DNA of 64,000 bases from Amycolatopsis sp. QT-25 (GCF_029369745.1 NZ_CP120210.1:3472001-3536000); one strand, 5' to 3'. Counted from the first letter of the stretch, positions 29,001 to 36,176 are shown. Numbers and translations are program-made. Notes: generated by a model from the letters alone, not told the origin.

Positions 29001-29056
29001 GGGCGCCGCTGACCTGCCTCGACGCGACCGACGACGGCAAAACCTGGGTTCGGTAG
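26030..29056 (+). CDS. Large CHAT-domain (caspase-fold) protein with TPR-like helical region
   Basis: 1008 aa. The first 90 residues include a Cys-containing segment (HGYNCRCVARHFGLD). Residues about 90-430 are TPR-like helical repeats (LATVCYSAGDLRNARQCAEA, LGTLLLYTGDVAQAREQFEHA). A linker leads to the C-terminal CHAT protease, residues about 680-1000. The catalytic pair is visible: His845 in VFVGHVSR and Cys902 in ALIGCAS, followed by GARLVAATVWALPT, the usual post-Cys helix. CHAT proteases are caspase relatives that often act in conflict or cell-death systems by cutting a partner after a signal. Both catalytic residues are intact. GTG start 1 nt after the previous stop. The strict three-gene coupling suggests one system; target and trigger are unknown. 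Confidence 0.9.
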   Translation: MLVGMPPPRNPPDRPLPPGLGPATSHGYNCRCVARHFGLDPEPYGELPACSLSERQYRKLLVDAVKLQDKAKRFAVTRDVVGAHRTYGKMREIAQRLDRTDLDLAAVSDLATVCYSAGDLRNARQCAEAVLQVFEVSTTAIVHYGQYAELRMIEGSREVAERVLISLSTEEGDVVKARELIAGQRRRAALRKEEGPEQYPPELLDVHGADELELRIFDVRVQIAAGDMAGARAALEEILAALAAIAEIDEVRGQVAALQAMARAERARVRQAGGEDADARADLLRLSAQEEGRPLAARASIELAAGRAFGGDLPGAVAAIVAARDELADAGLNGDVAEASHALGTLLLYTGDVAQAREQFEHAGKLWTANADVPGLRRLDVALARCATAEGDWATAGEHVTRARESARTSGDWPDRLHTDFVAATVGFAHGEHLRSVLDLLLPLALAAAEYRFEFTAPQARTAWARDVAGPATEMLMALLARLQEPRLAAELIERTCAAGAYTGVEGRSLDLTGAPPTLEVEPVAEGLPLAALGSVTSSLPLRLAPPPALRWSPSSPMELDPWLRLAAERYQLPRPVAETVETWPAAKPGRETFLLRFADAGHTFLTWRTTEDLDTVHTHPIDFALVATARQVLDAASPTPREGESVADAVRRSLSEDAFGSFAGEQRLARVLALDLLPADLVARLRRAADGGNRPLLRVQPSPSLAGVPWGLLALPDRRAGHVLGIDEIGTCFDGDERVLDVADVSLLAPAAIPRRPSAAEGPPGYLLDPRIPGQSAFGELGSVLGKQEATSPLIRHLDARIAEGPVLPAAGRGLELVRRTDTDRRLLAEFLSRPCSRLVFVGHVSRVRDEYGAQTAVHLSCSAELPGTAAPIGTHRPFTAADLVLSGMDTMPARVALIGCASASDFGLAEPFGVLLAAVAAGARLVAATVWALPTSAAVPGADPMSELVIAVDTALAGEDPVTELCAWQRSRLARWREKPEPAGSPVFWAPLTCLDATDDGKTWVR

Positions 29057-29113
29057 CAAGCCGGTCCGCCCAAGCTGTGTCCAACACGAACGACACGGCG
29101 AAAGGCGGGACTG

Positions 29114-29641
29114 ATGTTCAAGAAGATCCGCGACAAGATCAACGACGCGACACAGCAGGGCATGGCGCGTGGTGAGCAGGACTTCCACCGCCACGCGGAA
29201 CAGTTCCGGCAGGCCGCCGCCGCGCAGGGTCACGACATCACCCCGCGGCTGCCGACTCCGCAGCTGGCCGCGCAGGCCTTCCGGAGCCTTGGCTCCGACC
29301 CGGACATGGCGGCGTTCATGGCGCTGCCGATGGACGAGCAACTGCGCCAGCAGCGGGAACTCCAGGCGTACGGCACCGAACTGCGGCGACTCTACGACAC
29401 CTGCGAGCCCGCCACCCTGGTGATCCGCGCGTTGGAGCCGACCGGCCGGAAGATCGCCGGACAGGCGCAGTACACCGCGACGCTCGAGGTCACCCGTGCC
29501 GACGGCGCCACCTACCGGACGGTGACGCAGCTGATCGCGCCGTTGGCGACGATCCAGCAATACGCGCCCGGAACCCGCCACGAGGCCCGCGTCGACCCCG
29601 CCGACCCGGCGAAGGTCGCCGTGTTCGGCCCGATCGCATAG
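29114..29641 (+). CDS. Small protein with helical N-terminus and OB/DUF3592-like C-terminus
   Basis: 175 aa, no signal peptide. The N-terminal 60 residues are helical and charged (MFKKIRDKINDATQQGMARG), the middle is helical (MDEQLRQQRELQAYGTELRRL), and residues about 100-175 form a small beta domain with YRTVTQLIAPLATIQQYAPG and the VDPADPAKVAVFG ending typical of DUF3592-like domains. RBS AAAGGCGGGA is present. It starts 57 nt after the CHAT gene in the same direction, so it could be a fourth member of that operon or an independent gene. Confidence 0.7.
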   Translation: MFKKIRDKINDATQQGMARGEQDFHRHAEQFRQAAAAQGHDITPRLPTPQLAAQAFRSLGSDPDMAAFMALPMDEQLRQQRELQAYGTELRRLYDTCEPATLVIRALEPTGRKIAGQAQYTATLEVTRADGATYRTVTQLIAPLATIQQYAPGTRHEARVDPADPAKVAVFGPIA

Positions 29642-29702
29642 CGCGGAGCAAGTCGAACCAAGAGTGTCTGGGATACCTACTGCATTCAGGCTTCGACTGA
29701 TC

Positions 29703-29950
29703 GCAGGTCCGTGACGGCCTCGTTTCCTTCGCTGATGGCAGGAAAGGGCGTCACGTACTTCGGCAGGGGTGTGGATCAGGTTTCGTCGGCTGCGCCGGTG
29801 CGCCTGGGGCGGACGCGGGGAAGAACCACGGCGGCGACAATAGCGGGCACTGAGATCAAGGTTTCCTTTGTGGACAGTTGCAGTCACACCAGGCTTCTTG
29901 AGCGATTTCGCGCCTGTCTCTGATTTCAGCACGCCACGGTCGACTTGCCT
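29703..29950 (+). repeat. Copy A of a roughly 240-bp dispersed element with terminal hairpin
   Basis: Begins with an imperfect hairpin GTGACGGCCTCGTTTCC...GGAAAGGGCGTCAC (29709-29757) and continues for about 190 bp. The whole stretch aligns, gapped only in the hairpin, with the reverse complement of 62885-63138. Blocks shared by both: CGTCACGTACTTCGGCAGGGG, split here as CGTCACGTACTT + CGGCAGGGG; CTGCGCCGGTGCGC; ACCACGGCGGCG; GCGGGCACTG; TTGTGGAC; CGCGCCTG; TTCAG.ACGCCA. I find no open frame of the same length in both, so it looks like a non-coding element rather than a gene. It fills most of the 427-bp gap 29642-30068. Confidence 0.75.
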
Positions 29951-30068
29951 CTCACTAGTGCTGGTAGCGACGCCGCGACTGGCCCGGAGAAGTGACCATA
30001 CGCATGAACCCCTACCGAAGGCTCGCGAGCGCGGTCGCGGGTTCACCACCAACAGAGAGGCGACGGCT

Positions 30069-30914
30069 ATGTTCGCGTCCTTCGAGTTCGGCCTGCCGGG
30101 AGACCCTCGGCGGACTCGCCGTCCCGGCCTGCGCCTGTGGCTGCTCGGCGTGCCCACGACGCTCGCCTGGGCGGCCGTGGGCTGGTCGGGTGCACTCGGG
30201 CTGCTGGACGGCCTCCGGCTGATGTCACTGAACCGCGTCGACGCGTGGGGGCCCGACGCGGGCCCGGCGGTTTCGCTCGTCCTGTTCTTCAGCGTCTCGA
30301 TCACGGTGGCTTCGTCGCTCGGGTTCGCGATGCTGTGGGGCGGCGGGATGTCACTGCGGGGAATGGGCGTCGGCTTCCGGGCGAGCAGCCTCGCCGCGTC
30401 CCTCGGGGTCGCGCTGGGCAGCGGCGTCGCGATCCCGTCCTGGACGCCGCCCGAGTCGGTGGGGCACCGGCTGCCGTCCGACCCCTGGACCGAGGCGGAC
30501 TGGATCGTCTACTACGAGCCGTATCTCGTGCCGGCGGTGGCCGGGGTGACGGCGCTGGTCATGATCATGGTGCTGGGGCGGGCTTTCGTCGCCAAGGCCG
30601 AGGCGGACGACCGTGCGCAGGCGCTGGCCCGGACCGGTCGCCGGGTGATCGGGCACGTGCTCGGTGTCGAGTTCACGAACGTCTGGGTGCTGGGGAGTCC
30701 GCGGTTCCGTGTCCAGGTCCGGTTTCCTGCGGACGGCGGTGAGCGGACCGTCGTCGCGACGATGATCACCTCGCCGACGCAGGCCCCGGCCCGCGGTTCG
30801 ACGGTGCGGGTCACCTACGACCCGCGGAACCCCGATTCGGTCCAGGTGGATCCGGACCCGGCCGATCGGGCCGCCGGCGGAGACTTCGGTGCGTTCCTGC
30901 CTCCGCTGTTCTGA
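30069..30914 (+). CDS. DUF3592-type membrane protein
   Basis: 281 aa from the ATG at 30069 (MFASFEFGLPGD), preceded by AGAGAGG; the longer upstream frame crosses the repeat element. About four transmembrane helices (around residues 22-45, 65-90, 100-120 and 158-180), then a C-terminal beta domain with VIGHVLGVEFTNVWV and VRVTYDPRNPDSVQVD, the end-motif of DUF3592 domains. Function unknown. The MFS gene follows 21 nt later in the same direction. Confidence 0.78.
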   Translation: MFASFEFGLPGDPRRTRRPGLRLWLLGVPTTLAWAAVGWSGALGLLDGLRLMSLNRVDAWGPDAGPAVSLVLFFSVSITVASSLGFAMLWGGGMSLRGMGVGFRASSLAASLGVALGSGVAIPSWTPPESVGHRLPSDPWTEADWIVYYEPYLVPAVAGVTALVMIMVLGRAFVAKAEADDRAQALARTGRRVIGHVLGVEFTNVWVLGSPRFRVQVRFPADGGERTVVATMITSPTQAPARGSTVRVTYDPRNPDSVQVDPDPADRAAGGDFGAFLPPLF

Positions 30915-30935
30915 TCGCCCTCTACACTCGCGCGG

Positions 30936-32249
30936 ATGGACGAACAGACGGCAGAGGTGTCCACCGCGTCAGCGGTGCGCAAGGCGATGATCCGGCTGGT
31001 CCCGTTACTCGGGCTGCTCTATCTGCTCAACTATCTCGACCGGGTCAACGTCGGGTTCGCGGCGCTCACCATGAACGCCGACCTCGGCATCAGCTCGACC
31101 GCCTACGGGCTCGGCGCGGGCCTGTTCTTCGTCGGGTACTTCTTCTTCGAGGTGCCCAGCAACGTCATCCTGCACAAGGTCGGCGCCCGGATCTGGATCG
31201 CGCGGATCATGGTCACCTGGGGCATCGTCGCCTCGGCCACCGCGTTCATCCAGGGCGAGGTCAGCTTCTACATCGTCCGCGTGCTGCTCGGAATCGCCGA
31301 GGCCGGGTTCTTCCCCGGCATCATCCTGTACCTGACCTATTGGTTCCCGCGTAAACAGCGGGCCAAGATCGTCGCGCTGTTCTTCCTCGCGGTGCCGCTT
31401 TCGTCGGTCATCGGGAGTCCTGTTTCGTCCCTGCTCATCAAGCACGGCGACGGTGTCCTGGGCTTCGACGCCGGCTGGCGCTTCATGTTCTTCGCCGAAG
31501 GGGTGCCGTCGATTCTGCTCGGGGTGGCGGTGTTCTTCCTGCTACCGAGCAAACCGAAGGACGCGAAGTGGCTGACCACGGGGGAGCGCACGGCGTTGCA
31601 GACGGCCATCGACGCGGAAGACTCCCGTGCGGTCGGCAAGGAGGTGAGCACCCGATCGGCGCTGACCGATCCGCGGGTGCTCGCCCTGAGCGCCGTCTAC
31701 TTCGGGATCATCTTCGGCCTCTACGTGCTCGCGTTCTTCCTTCCGCAGGTGATCAAGGGCTTCCAGCAACAGTTCCAGACCGACTACAGCATCGTGGAGA
31801 TCGGGCTCATCACGGCGATCCCGTACGCGGTGGCCGCCGTGGCCATGGTGCTGTGGGCCCGCCATTCGGACCGCACCGGCGAACGGGCGGGGCACGTCGC
31901 CATCGCCGCGTTCGTCGGCGCGGTCGCGATCGCCGGCGCGCTGTATCTCGGCTCGCCGCTGTGGGTGATGATCGCGGTGACCCTCTGCGCGGTCGGTGTG
32001 TTCACCGCGATCCCGGTGTTCTGGCAGCTCCCCAACGCCTTCCTGACCGGAGTCGGCGCCGCCGCCGGAATCGGCCTGATCAACTCCTTCGGCAACCTTT
32101 CGGGTTTTGTCGGCCCCTACCTCACCGGCTGGTTGCAGGGATTGACCGGGAGCTTCCGCGCCGGGATGTGGGTTGTCGCGTTCTTCATGGCGATGGCGGG
32201 GGCCATCGCGTTGACTTTCCGCAACAAGGACAAGACCGCGATCAAGTGA
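30936..32249 (+). CDS. MFS transporter, anion:cation symporter (ACS) family
   Basis: 437 aa with 12 predicted membrane helices. Early NYLDRVNVGFAALTMN, the loop motif VGYFFFEVPSNVILHKVGAR, and the family signature GIAEAGFFPGIILYLTYWFP place it with ACS permeases for organic anions such as phthalate, tartrate or hydroxyphenylacetate. Imports a carboxylate with protons; the substrate cannot be read from the sequence. ATG start at 30936. Its 3-prime end overlaps the end of the MBL-fold pseudogene on the opposite strand. Confidence 0.9.
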   Translation: MDEQTAEVSTASAVRKAMIRLVPLLGLLYLLNYLDRVNVGFAALTMNADLGISSTAYGLGAGLFFVGYFFFEVPSNVILHKVGARIWIARIMVTWGIVASATAFIQGEVSFYIVRVLLGIAEAGFFPGIILYLTYWFPRKQRAKIVALFFLAVPLSSVIGSPVSSLLIKHGDGVLGFDAGWRFMFFAEGVPSILLGVAVFFLLPSKPKDAKWLTTGERTALQTAIDAEDSRAVGKEVSTRSALTDPRVLALSAVYFGIIFGLYVLAFFLPQVIKGFQQQFQTDYSIVEIGLITAIPYAVAAVAMVLWARHSDRTGERAGHVAIAAFVGAVAIAGALYLGSPLWVMIAVTLCAVGVFTAIPVFWQLPNAFLTGVGAAAGIGLINSFGNLSGFVGPYLTGWLQGLTGSFRAGMWVVAFFMAMAGAIALTFRNKDKTAIK

Positions 32250-32690
32250 GGTGGTCGAAGTCGCCGTTCACCCACCGGATGTGGGTTTCGGCGCTGCGGC
32301 GCACCACGGCGGCCGACAGCGGGATGTGCTGGGAAAATCGCGCTGGAACGACATCCAGTCCGGCGCGAGCCCACCCGATATCGTGTCCCGGTCAGGATGC
32401 CGCCGTCCGGCGTCCTGACCACGGCGTTGCCGCGCATATGCCCGCCGAGCCGGACGAGTTCGAGGCCCGGCAAGGGTTCCACCCGCTCGTCCCGGAACTC
32501 GAACGCCGGATTCGGCGCGGGCAGCCACTCGCGATTGCGTTCGTCGACCAGAACGGCGGATCCCGGAGCAGGGTGCCCGCCGGGGTCACCGCGACGAACG
32601 ACCAGTGCCCGATCGCGAACGCACCGGGGAGGCTCGGGAGTGGCGGGGTGTTCGAGACCGCACCTGCCGCAAATCCACCTGATCGACAGC
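32243..32690 (-). pseudogene. Remnant of an MBL-fold metallo-hydrolase-like gene
   Basis: Read on the minus strand, pieces of one family appear in successive frames. A Cys-rich N-terminus WICGRCGLEHPATPEPP comes first. LVDERNREWLPAPNPAFEF and GLELVRLGGHMRGNAVV follow, then DTIS/WMSFQRDFPST one frame away, then PLSAAVVRRSAETHIRWVNGDFDHLT in a third, ending at a stop that lies inside the MFS 3-prime end. Two single-base deletions explain the shifts (LTG|DTIS near 32390 and FPST|IPLS near 32330). The zinc-binding core between the N-terminal Cys motif and the DERNREW part is missing altogether. Family recognised from the order of motifs; the gene is clearly dead. Confidence 0.65.
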
Positions 32691-32722
32691 TTGCGACCTC
32701 CAGCGCACTGGAGGTCGAGACG

Positions 32723-32757
32723 CGTCTTCCCCCGGCTCGCCGAGCCGGGGGAAGACG
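32723..32757. terminator. Strong hairpin terminator after the secreted protein gene
   Basis: Arms CGTCTTCCCCCGGCTC and GAGCCGGGGGAAGACG pair perfectly (16 bp) around a 3-nt loop, 6 nt beyond the stop of the minus-strand gene 32763-33359. Confidence 0.75.
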
Positions 32758-32762
32758 GGGGT

Positions 32763-33359
32763 TCAGCTGACGGTCGTCTTGCCGAGGACGGCGTCCTGGC
32801 CGGGCGGGTCGAGCGCGAGCTGGACGTCGAACTCGCCGAGGGAGCTGTCGGTGACGATGTGCGAGGTCGCCGCGGCGTCCACGCTGCTGGTGGCCTCACC
32901 GGCGGGGGTCCCCGCGGGGACGGTGAAGTCGACCTTGCCCGCCGCGGTGAACTTCAGCGGTCCTTCGGCGGGCACCTCGGTGTCGGGGATCGGCAATTCG
33001 ATGGGGATCGCGATCTTCTGCTCGCCGAGGGCGATGTTCACCTTCGAGCTGATCGTGCCGGAGAGCTTCTTGGCACCGACGAGCCGCAGCCCGTCGCCCG
33101 CGGCCTGACCGGCGTCGACGTCGAGCGTGAAGGGCACGGAAACCGGTTCCCCGGCCTTCGCCGCCGCCGGGATTTCCGCCTTCACGACCACCGCCACCTG
33201 CTGGTCGCCGATGAGGGGGAAGCCGCCCTTGTACGTGAGATTCTTTTCGACGGCGGCAGCGGTTCCCGCCGCGGCGAACATGACCGTGCCGGCGACCGCG
33301 GCCGCGATCCCGGCCGCGCAGAACCGCCGAACACCCTTCCGTACGAGGGTTTCCGTCAT
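32763..33359 (-). CDS. Secreted beta-rich protein (DUF6801-like)
   Basis: 198 aa with a long signal peptide (cleavage near TAAAVEK, about residue 36). The mature part is beta-rich with repeated Ala/Gly/Pro/Val segments, including the motif YKGGFPLIGDQQVAV, which resembles the start of DUF6801 secreted proteins of actinomycetes (YxCxFPLIG), here without the cysteine. Probably an extracellular or wall-associated protein of unknown role. A strong hairpin lies just after the stop and a 368-bp AT-richer region lies upstream. Confidence 0.72.
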   Translation of the reverse strand: MTETLVRKGVRRFCAAGIAAAVAGTVMFAAAGTAAAVEKNLTYKGGFPLIGDQQVAVVVKAEIPAAAKAGEPVSVPFTLDVDAGQAAGDGLRLVGAKKLSGTISSKVNIALGEQKIAIPIELPIPDTEVPAEGPLKFTAAGKVDFTVPAGTPAGEATSSVDAAATSHIVTDSSLGEFDVQLALDPPGQDAVLGKTTVS

Positions 33360-33727
33360 GTCAGGTCCTTTCGTCGTTGAATGGGCTCGCAGCCGAATGT
33401 AGGTGGAAAGTCACCAACGAGGAAGGGAAAGATATCTTGCTTTTTCTTTACGCGCCGATCTTGTCACGCGTAGGTGGAATGACGTTTTCGTGAATTGTCA
33501 CGCAAGAGCGGAAAAGGGAAATGCGCGCCATGTTCTTGTCATCCCGGTGACAGGTGAGCTTGGTGACGGGAGCCGAGGACGGGCTCCTAAGGGGACCTAC
33601 GCGTGAACCCACGCCGCTATCGCGGTGGCCGGACGCCATGACCGCCCACGGGACGTGTTCTGCCGGGTCGCGTCCTGCCGGCGTCGATCGCGGGGTGGGT
33701 TCACCACCAGGCACTAAGGTCTTGATC
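33360..33727. promoter_or_regulatory. 368-bp divergent intergenic region rich in TGTCA elements
   Basis: Lies between the divergent secreted-protein and cyclase genes and is AT-richer than its surroundings (for example AAAGATATCTTG). It holds two direct copies of TTGTCACGC (33462-33470 and 33495-33503, 33 bp apart) and the palindrome TGTCA-TCCCGG-TGACA (33537-33552). It also contains the 10-bp inverted repeat GTGAACCCAC (33603-33612) and GTGGGTTCAC (33695-33704). These look like regulator sites for one or both genes; the regulator is unknown. Confidence 0.4.
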
Positions 33728-34519
33728 GTGACCGAACGACCCGAGCCTTGGCATCGCCGGACCCGCACGTTCCTGCGTGCGACGGACCAGCGTGGCGAAC
33801 TGGTGCGCGGGGCGCGGTTCCTCCGCGGGCTCGTCCCGGGGGACGGCACGCCCGGTGACCCGTTGGCGCCGTCGACGGGCCGCTCGTCCGACCGGCTCGC
33901 CCGCCTGCTCACCGAGGCGGGTGCGGACCGGCCCAGCGCCACCCGTGAGCTGGGACTGGCCGCCGTGCAGGCCTGGCAGGCCGTCCGCCGGACCGGGGCG
34001 CCGCCGATGTCCGCGGACGGGATCACGGTGCTGTTCACCGATCTGGTCGGCTTCTCGACCTGGGCCTTGCAGGCGGGCGACGAGCGCGTGCTGGAGTTGC
34101 TGCGTTCGGTCGCCGAGGTGACCGAATCGGTCGTCGCCGGGCATCGCGGCAGTATCGTGAAGGGGCTCGGCGACGGCGTGATGGCCGTGTTCGCCGACCC
34201 GGGTGAGGCGGTGAAAGCCGCGTACGAGACATGCTCCGCCGTGAGCGTGATCCAGGCCGAGGGCTACCTGCCCCATCTGCGCGCGGGGCTTCACCGGGGC
34301 AACCCGCGCCGCGTCGGCAACGACTACCTCGGCGTCGACGTGAACATCGCCGCCCGGATCATGGCCGCCGCCGACGGCGACGAGGTGCTGGCCAGCGGAA
34401 GCGTCGTCGACGAGCTGGACCCCGGCGCGGTGCTCGTGCGCCCGCGCCGGAATTTCCGTGCCAAGGGCACCCCGAAGGATCTCCGTGTCTACCGCGTCGT
34501 GCCCCGTTATTCCTCCTGA
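33728..34519 (+). CDS. Class III adenylate/guanylate cyclase
   Basis: 263 aa from the GTG at 33728. Residues 1-90 are a helical N-terminal region (including LARLLTEAGADRPSATRELG); the cyclase homology domain covers about 97-255. Metal-binding aspartates are Asp105 (VLFTDLVGFS) and Asp149 (GLGDGVMAVF), with the adenine-selecting Lys in IVKGLGDG, and the NIAARI segment supplies the transition-state Asn/Arg. Expected to make cAMP in the cytoplasm. No membrane segment or HAMP domain is visible. The start choice avoids an upstream frame with no coding character. Confidence 0.85.
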   Translation: MTERPEPWHRRTRTFLRATDQRGELVRGARFLRGLVPGDGTPGDPLAPSTGRSSDRLARLLTEAGADRPSATRELGLAAVQAWQAVRRTGAPPMSADGITVLFTDLVGFSTWALQAGDERVLELLRSVAEVTESVVAGHRGSIVKGLGDGVMAVFADPGEAVKAAYETCSAVSVIQAEGYLPHLRAGLHRGNPRRVGNDYLGVDVNIAARIMAAADGDEVLASGSVVDELDPGAVLVRPRRNFRAKGTPKDLRVYRVVPRYSS

Positions 34520-34558
34520 GTCGTCGAAGGTGGTGACACGAGCACCAGCCAGGAAAGA

Positions 34559-34607
34559 CCGTGAAGGCCTCCTTTCCCGCGTCGAGCAGGGAAGGAGGCC
34601 TTCACGG
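34559..34607. repeat. Palindrome family copy between convergent genes
   Basis: CCGTGAAGGCCTCCTTTCCC pairs perfectly with GGGAAGGAGGCCTTCACGG around a loop of about 10 nt. It lies between the ends of the cyclase (plus) and the GH109-type gene (minus), where it can serve as a two-way terminator. Confidence 0.85.
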
Positions 34608-34615
34608 ATCGCACG

Positions 34616-36004
34616 TCAGCCGGGCATGTCCGAAGGCTGCGAATCCAGTCCCGCCCGGGGCTTCGGCCAGCCGCCGCGCGTGAAGTCCGGCACCGCGACC
34701 GGCTTCCCTCCGCGCTCGAGGGAGACCACGCTCAACGGAACGGGGGAGCACCAGGCCGCCGAGTCGTAGACGTCGATGTCCGGCACCAGCCCGGCGCGCA
34801 TCTGCTGCACGATCCGCCACTGCAGCACGTAGTCCATGCCGCCGTGCCCGCCGAGGTTCGGATCGTCCTTGAGCTTCTTCCACAACCAGTGGTCGTGGCG
34901 TTCACGGTACGGCCCGAAGTCCTTCCACGCGTGCCCGCTGTGGTCGGGCTCGACGTAGACGCGGGCGGGGTAGTCCTCCACGATGCCGCGGCTGCCGGCG
35001 AGGCTGTTGATGCGGCTGTACGGCCGCGGCGAGCTGACGTCGTGTTCGGCGCGGATGATCCGCCCCTGCTCGGTCTCGATCAGGCAGGTCACCAGGTCGC
35101 CGTTGACGTAGGTCTCCTTCCACGACGGATGACCCGGCGGCATGTGGCGTTTCCGGTAGTCGGCGAGCCCCTTCGGTTCGGTCGCCGTGGCGCGCAACGT
35201 GGCGAACCGGTCGCCGCGGTTGACGTCCATACAGGCGGCGATCGGCGCGAGGCCGTGCATCGGATAGAAACTCGCCGTGCTGCGGGTGTGCCACTTCCGG
35301 CGCCACGCGTCGGTGTAATACGTGTCGGAGAACAGCAGTTCGCGCAGGTCGTGCAGATAGCCGCCGTGCCCGTTGGTGACCTCGCCGAAGACGCCCTCGT
35401 GCGCCATCTTGAGGATGGCCAGTTCGTTGCGGCCGTAACTGCAGTTCTCGGCGAGGAACAGGTGTTTGCGCGTCTGCTCGCTGGTGTCGACGAGGTCCCA
35501 CAGGTGGTGGAGTTCGGTGGCGATGGGCAGTTCGACGCCGACGTGCTTGCCGGCCAGCAGGGCGGCCTTGCCCTGCGGGTAGTGGAACTCCCACGGCGTG
35601 GCGATGTAGACGAGATCGATGTCGTCGCGGGCGAGCATCTTCTTGTAGGCGTCGGAGGATCCGCCGTACTCGGCCGGGCGCGGGCGCCCGTCGGCGGCGA
35701 GCTTGTCCGCGGCGGCCTTCGCACGCTCGGCGCGGATGTCGCAGACCGCGGTGACCGCGGCACCCGGTACGGCGCTCCACCCGCCGATCATGGACATCCC
35801 GCGATTGCCGAGACCGATCATCCCGATCCGGACGGTCCGGTGCCGTGCGAACGGCACCCCGATCATGCTGCGCTGACCAGGACGGCGAGGCGCGCTTTCC
35901 GCCTCTTCGGCTGCGGTCGCGTTCGTCGGGATCGCGGCGAGCGCCCCGGCGGCGAGCGCGCCACCGAACAGTGTCCGCCGGGAGACAGAGGGCAGGTCGG
36001 CCAT
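34616..36004 (-). CDS. Tat-exported GH109-type oxidoreductase-fold glycosidase
   Basis: 462 aa from the ATG at 36004, which has AAGGAG 8 nt upstream; 36013 is an alternative. N-terminal twin-arginine signal (SRRTLFGGALAAG). A Rossmann NAD-binding domain follows (IGMIGLGNRGMSM, about residues 57-70), then the Gfo/Idh/MocA C-terminal domain with NGHGGYLHDLRELLFSD and YPMHGLAPIA. This matches GH109 enzymes, which hydrolyse alpha-N-acetylgalactosamine through an NAD-dependent oxidation-elimination cycle. Export and specificity are inferred from family; Gfo/Idh dehydrogenase activity is the alternative. Confidence 0.85.
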   Translation of the reverse strand: MADLPSVSRRTLFGGALAAGALAAIPTNATAAEEAESAPRRPGQRSMIGVPFARHRTVRIGMIGLGNRGMSMIGGWSAVPGAAVTAVCDIRAERAKAAADKLAADGRPRPAEYGGSSDAYKKMLARDDIDLVYIATPWEFHYPQGKAALLAGKHVGVELPIATELHHLWDLVDTSEQTRKHLFLAENCSYGRNELAILKMAHEGVFGEVTNGHGGYLHDLRELLFSDTYYTDAWRRKWHTRSTASFYPMHGLAPIAACMDVNRGDRFATLRATATEPKGLADYRKRHMPPGHPSWKETYVNGDLVTCLIETEQGRIIRAEHDVSSPRPYSRINSLAGSRGIVEDYPARVYVEPDHSGHAWKDFGPYRERHDHWLWKKLKDDPNLGGHGGMDYVLQWRIVQQMRAGLVPDIDVYDSAAWCSPVPLSVVSLERGGKPVAVPDFTRGGWPKPRAGLDSQPSDMPG

Positions 36005-36043
36005 GAAGAACACTCCTTCGTGTCACCTTCGGTGCCCAGACCT

Positions 36044-36069
36044 TGTCCAATCGCCAATGGACATGTCAA
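36044..36069 (-). promoter_or_regulatory. -35 box and TGTCCA-N8-TGGACA inverted repeat upstream of the GH109-type gene
   Basis: On the minus strand TTGACA (plus 36064-36069) is directly followed by TGTCCA-TTGGCGAT-TGGACA (plus 36044-36063), a perfect 6-bp inverted repeat in the -35/-10 spacer. The -10 (ACAAGG) is poor, so an activator or repressor site is plausible. About 40 nt upstream of the start codon. Confidence 0.4.
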
Positions 36070-36091
36070 GAGATGCGTCAAAGTAAGCATT

Positions 36092-36113
36092 AAACTGCAC
36101 TAATGTGCAGTTT
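36092..36113. promoter_or_regulatory. Perfect AT-rich palindrome AAACTGCAC-TAAT-GTGCAGTTT
   Basis: Nine-base perfect arms around TAAT, in an AT-rich island 88 bp upstream of the GH109-type gene and 64 bp after the end of the nitroreductase gene. It looks more like an operator than a terminator because it lacks GC-rich arms. Confidence 0.45.
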
Positions 36114-36176
36114 GACTGTTCGTTCGCGGGTGCTTCGCGCAACCCGGGTGCGCGCACACCCGGGTCACGCTCGCGC

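Noticed and set aside
29711..29923. 70-codon ORF inside element copy A with weak peptide similarity to a frame in copy B
   Set aside because: The similarity follows from DNA similarity, the two frames end at different places, and neither has an RBS.
30039..30051. GGGTTCACCACCA near 30039 and again near 33698, resembling a tRNA T-arm plus CCA end
   Set aside because: No acceptor, D or anticodon stem can be folded around either copy; probably coincidence.
33403..33606. 67-codon ORF in the region upstream of the cyclase
   Set aside because: No RBS and no domain; it crosses repeated regulatory-looking elements.
34844..36103. 419-codon plus-strand frame opposite the GH109-type gene
   Set aside because: The minus strand has a Tat signal, Rossmann motif and RBS; the plus frame is a shadow.
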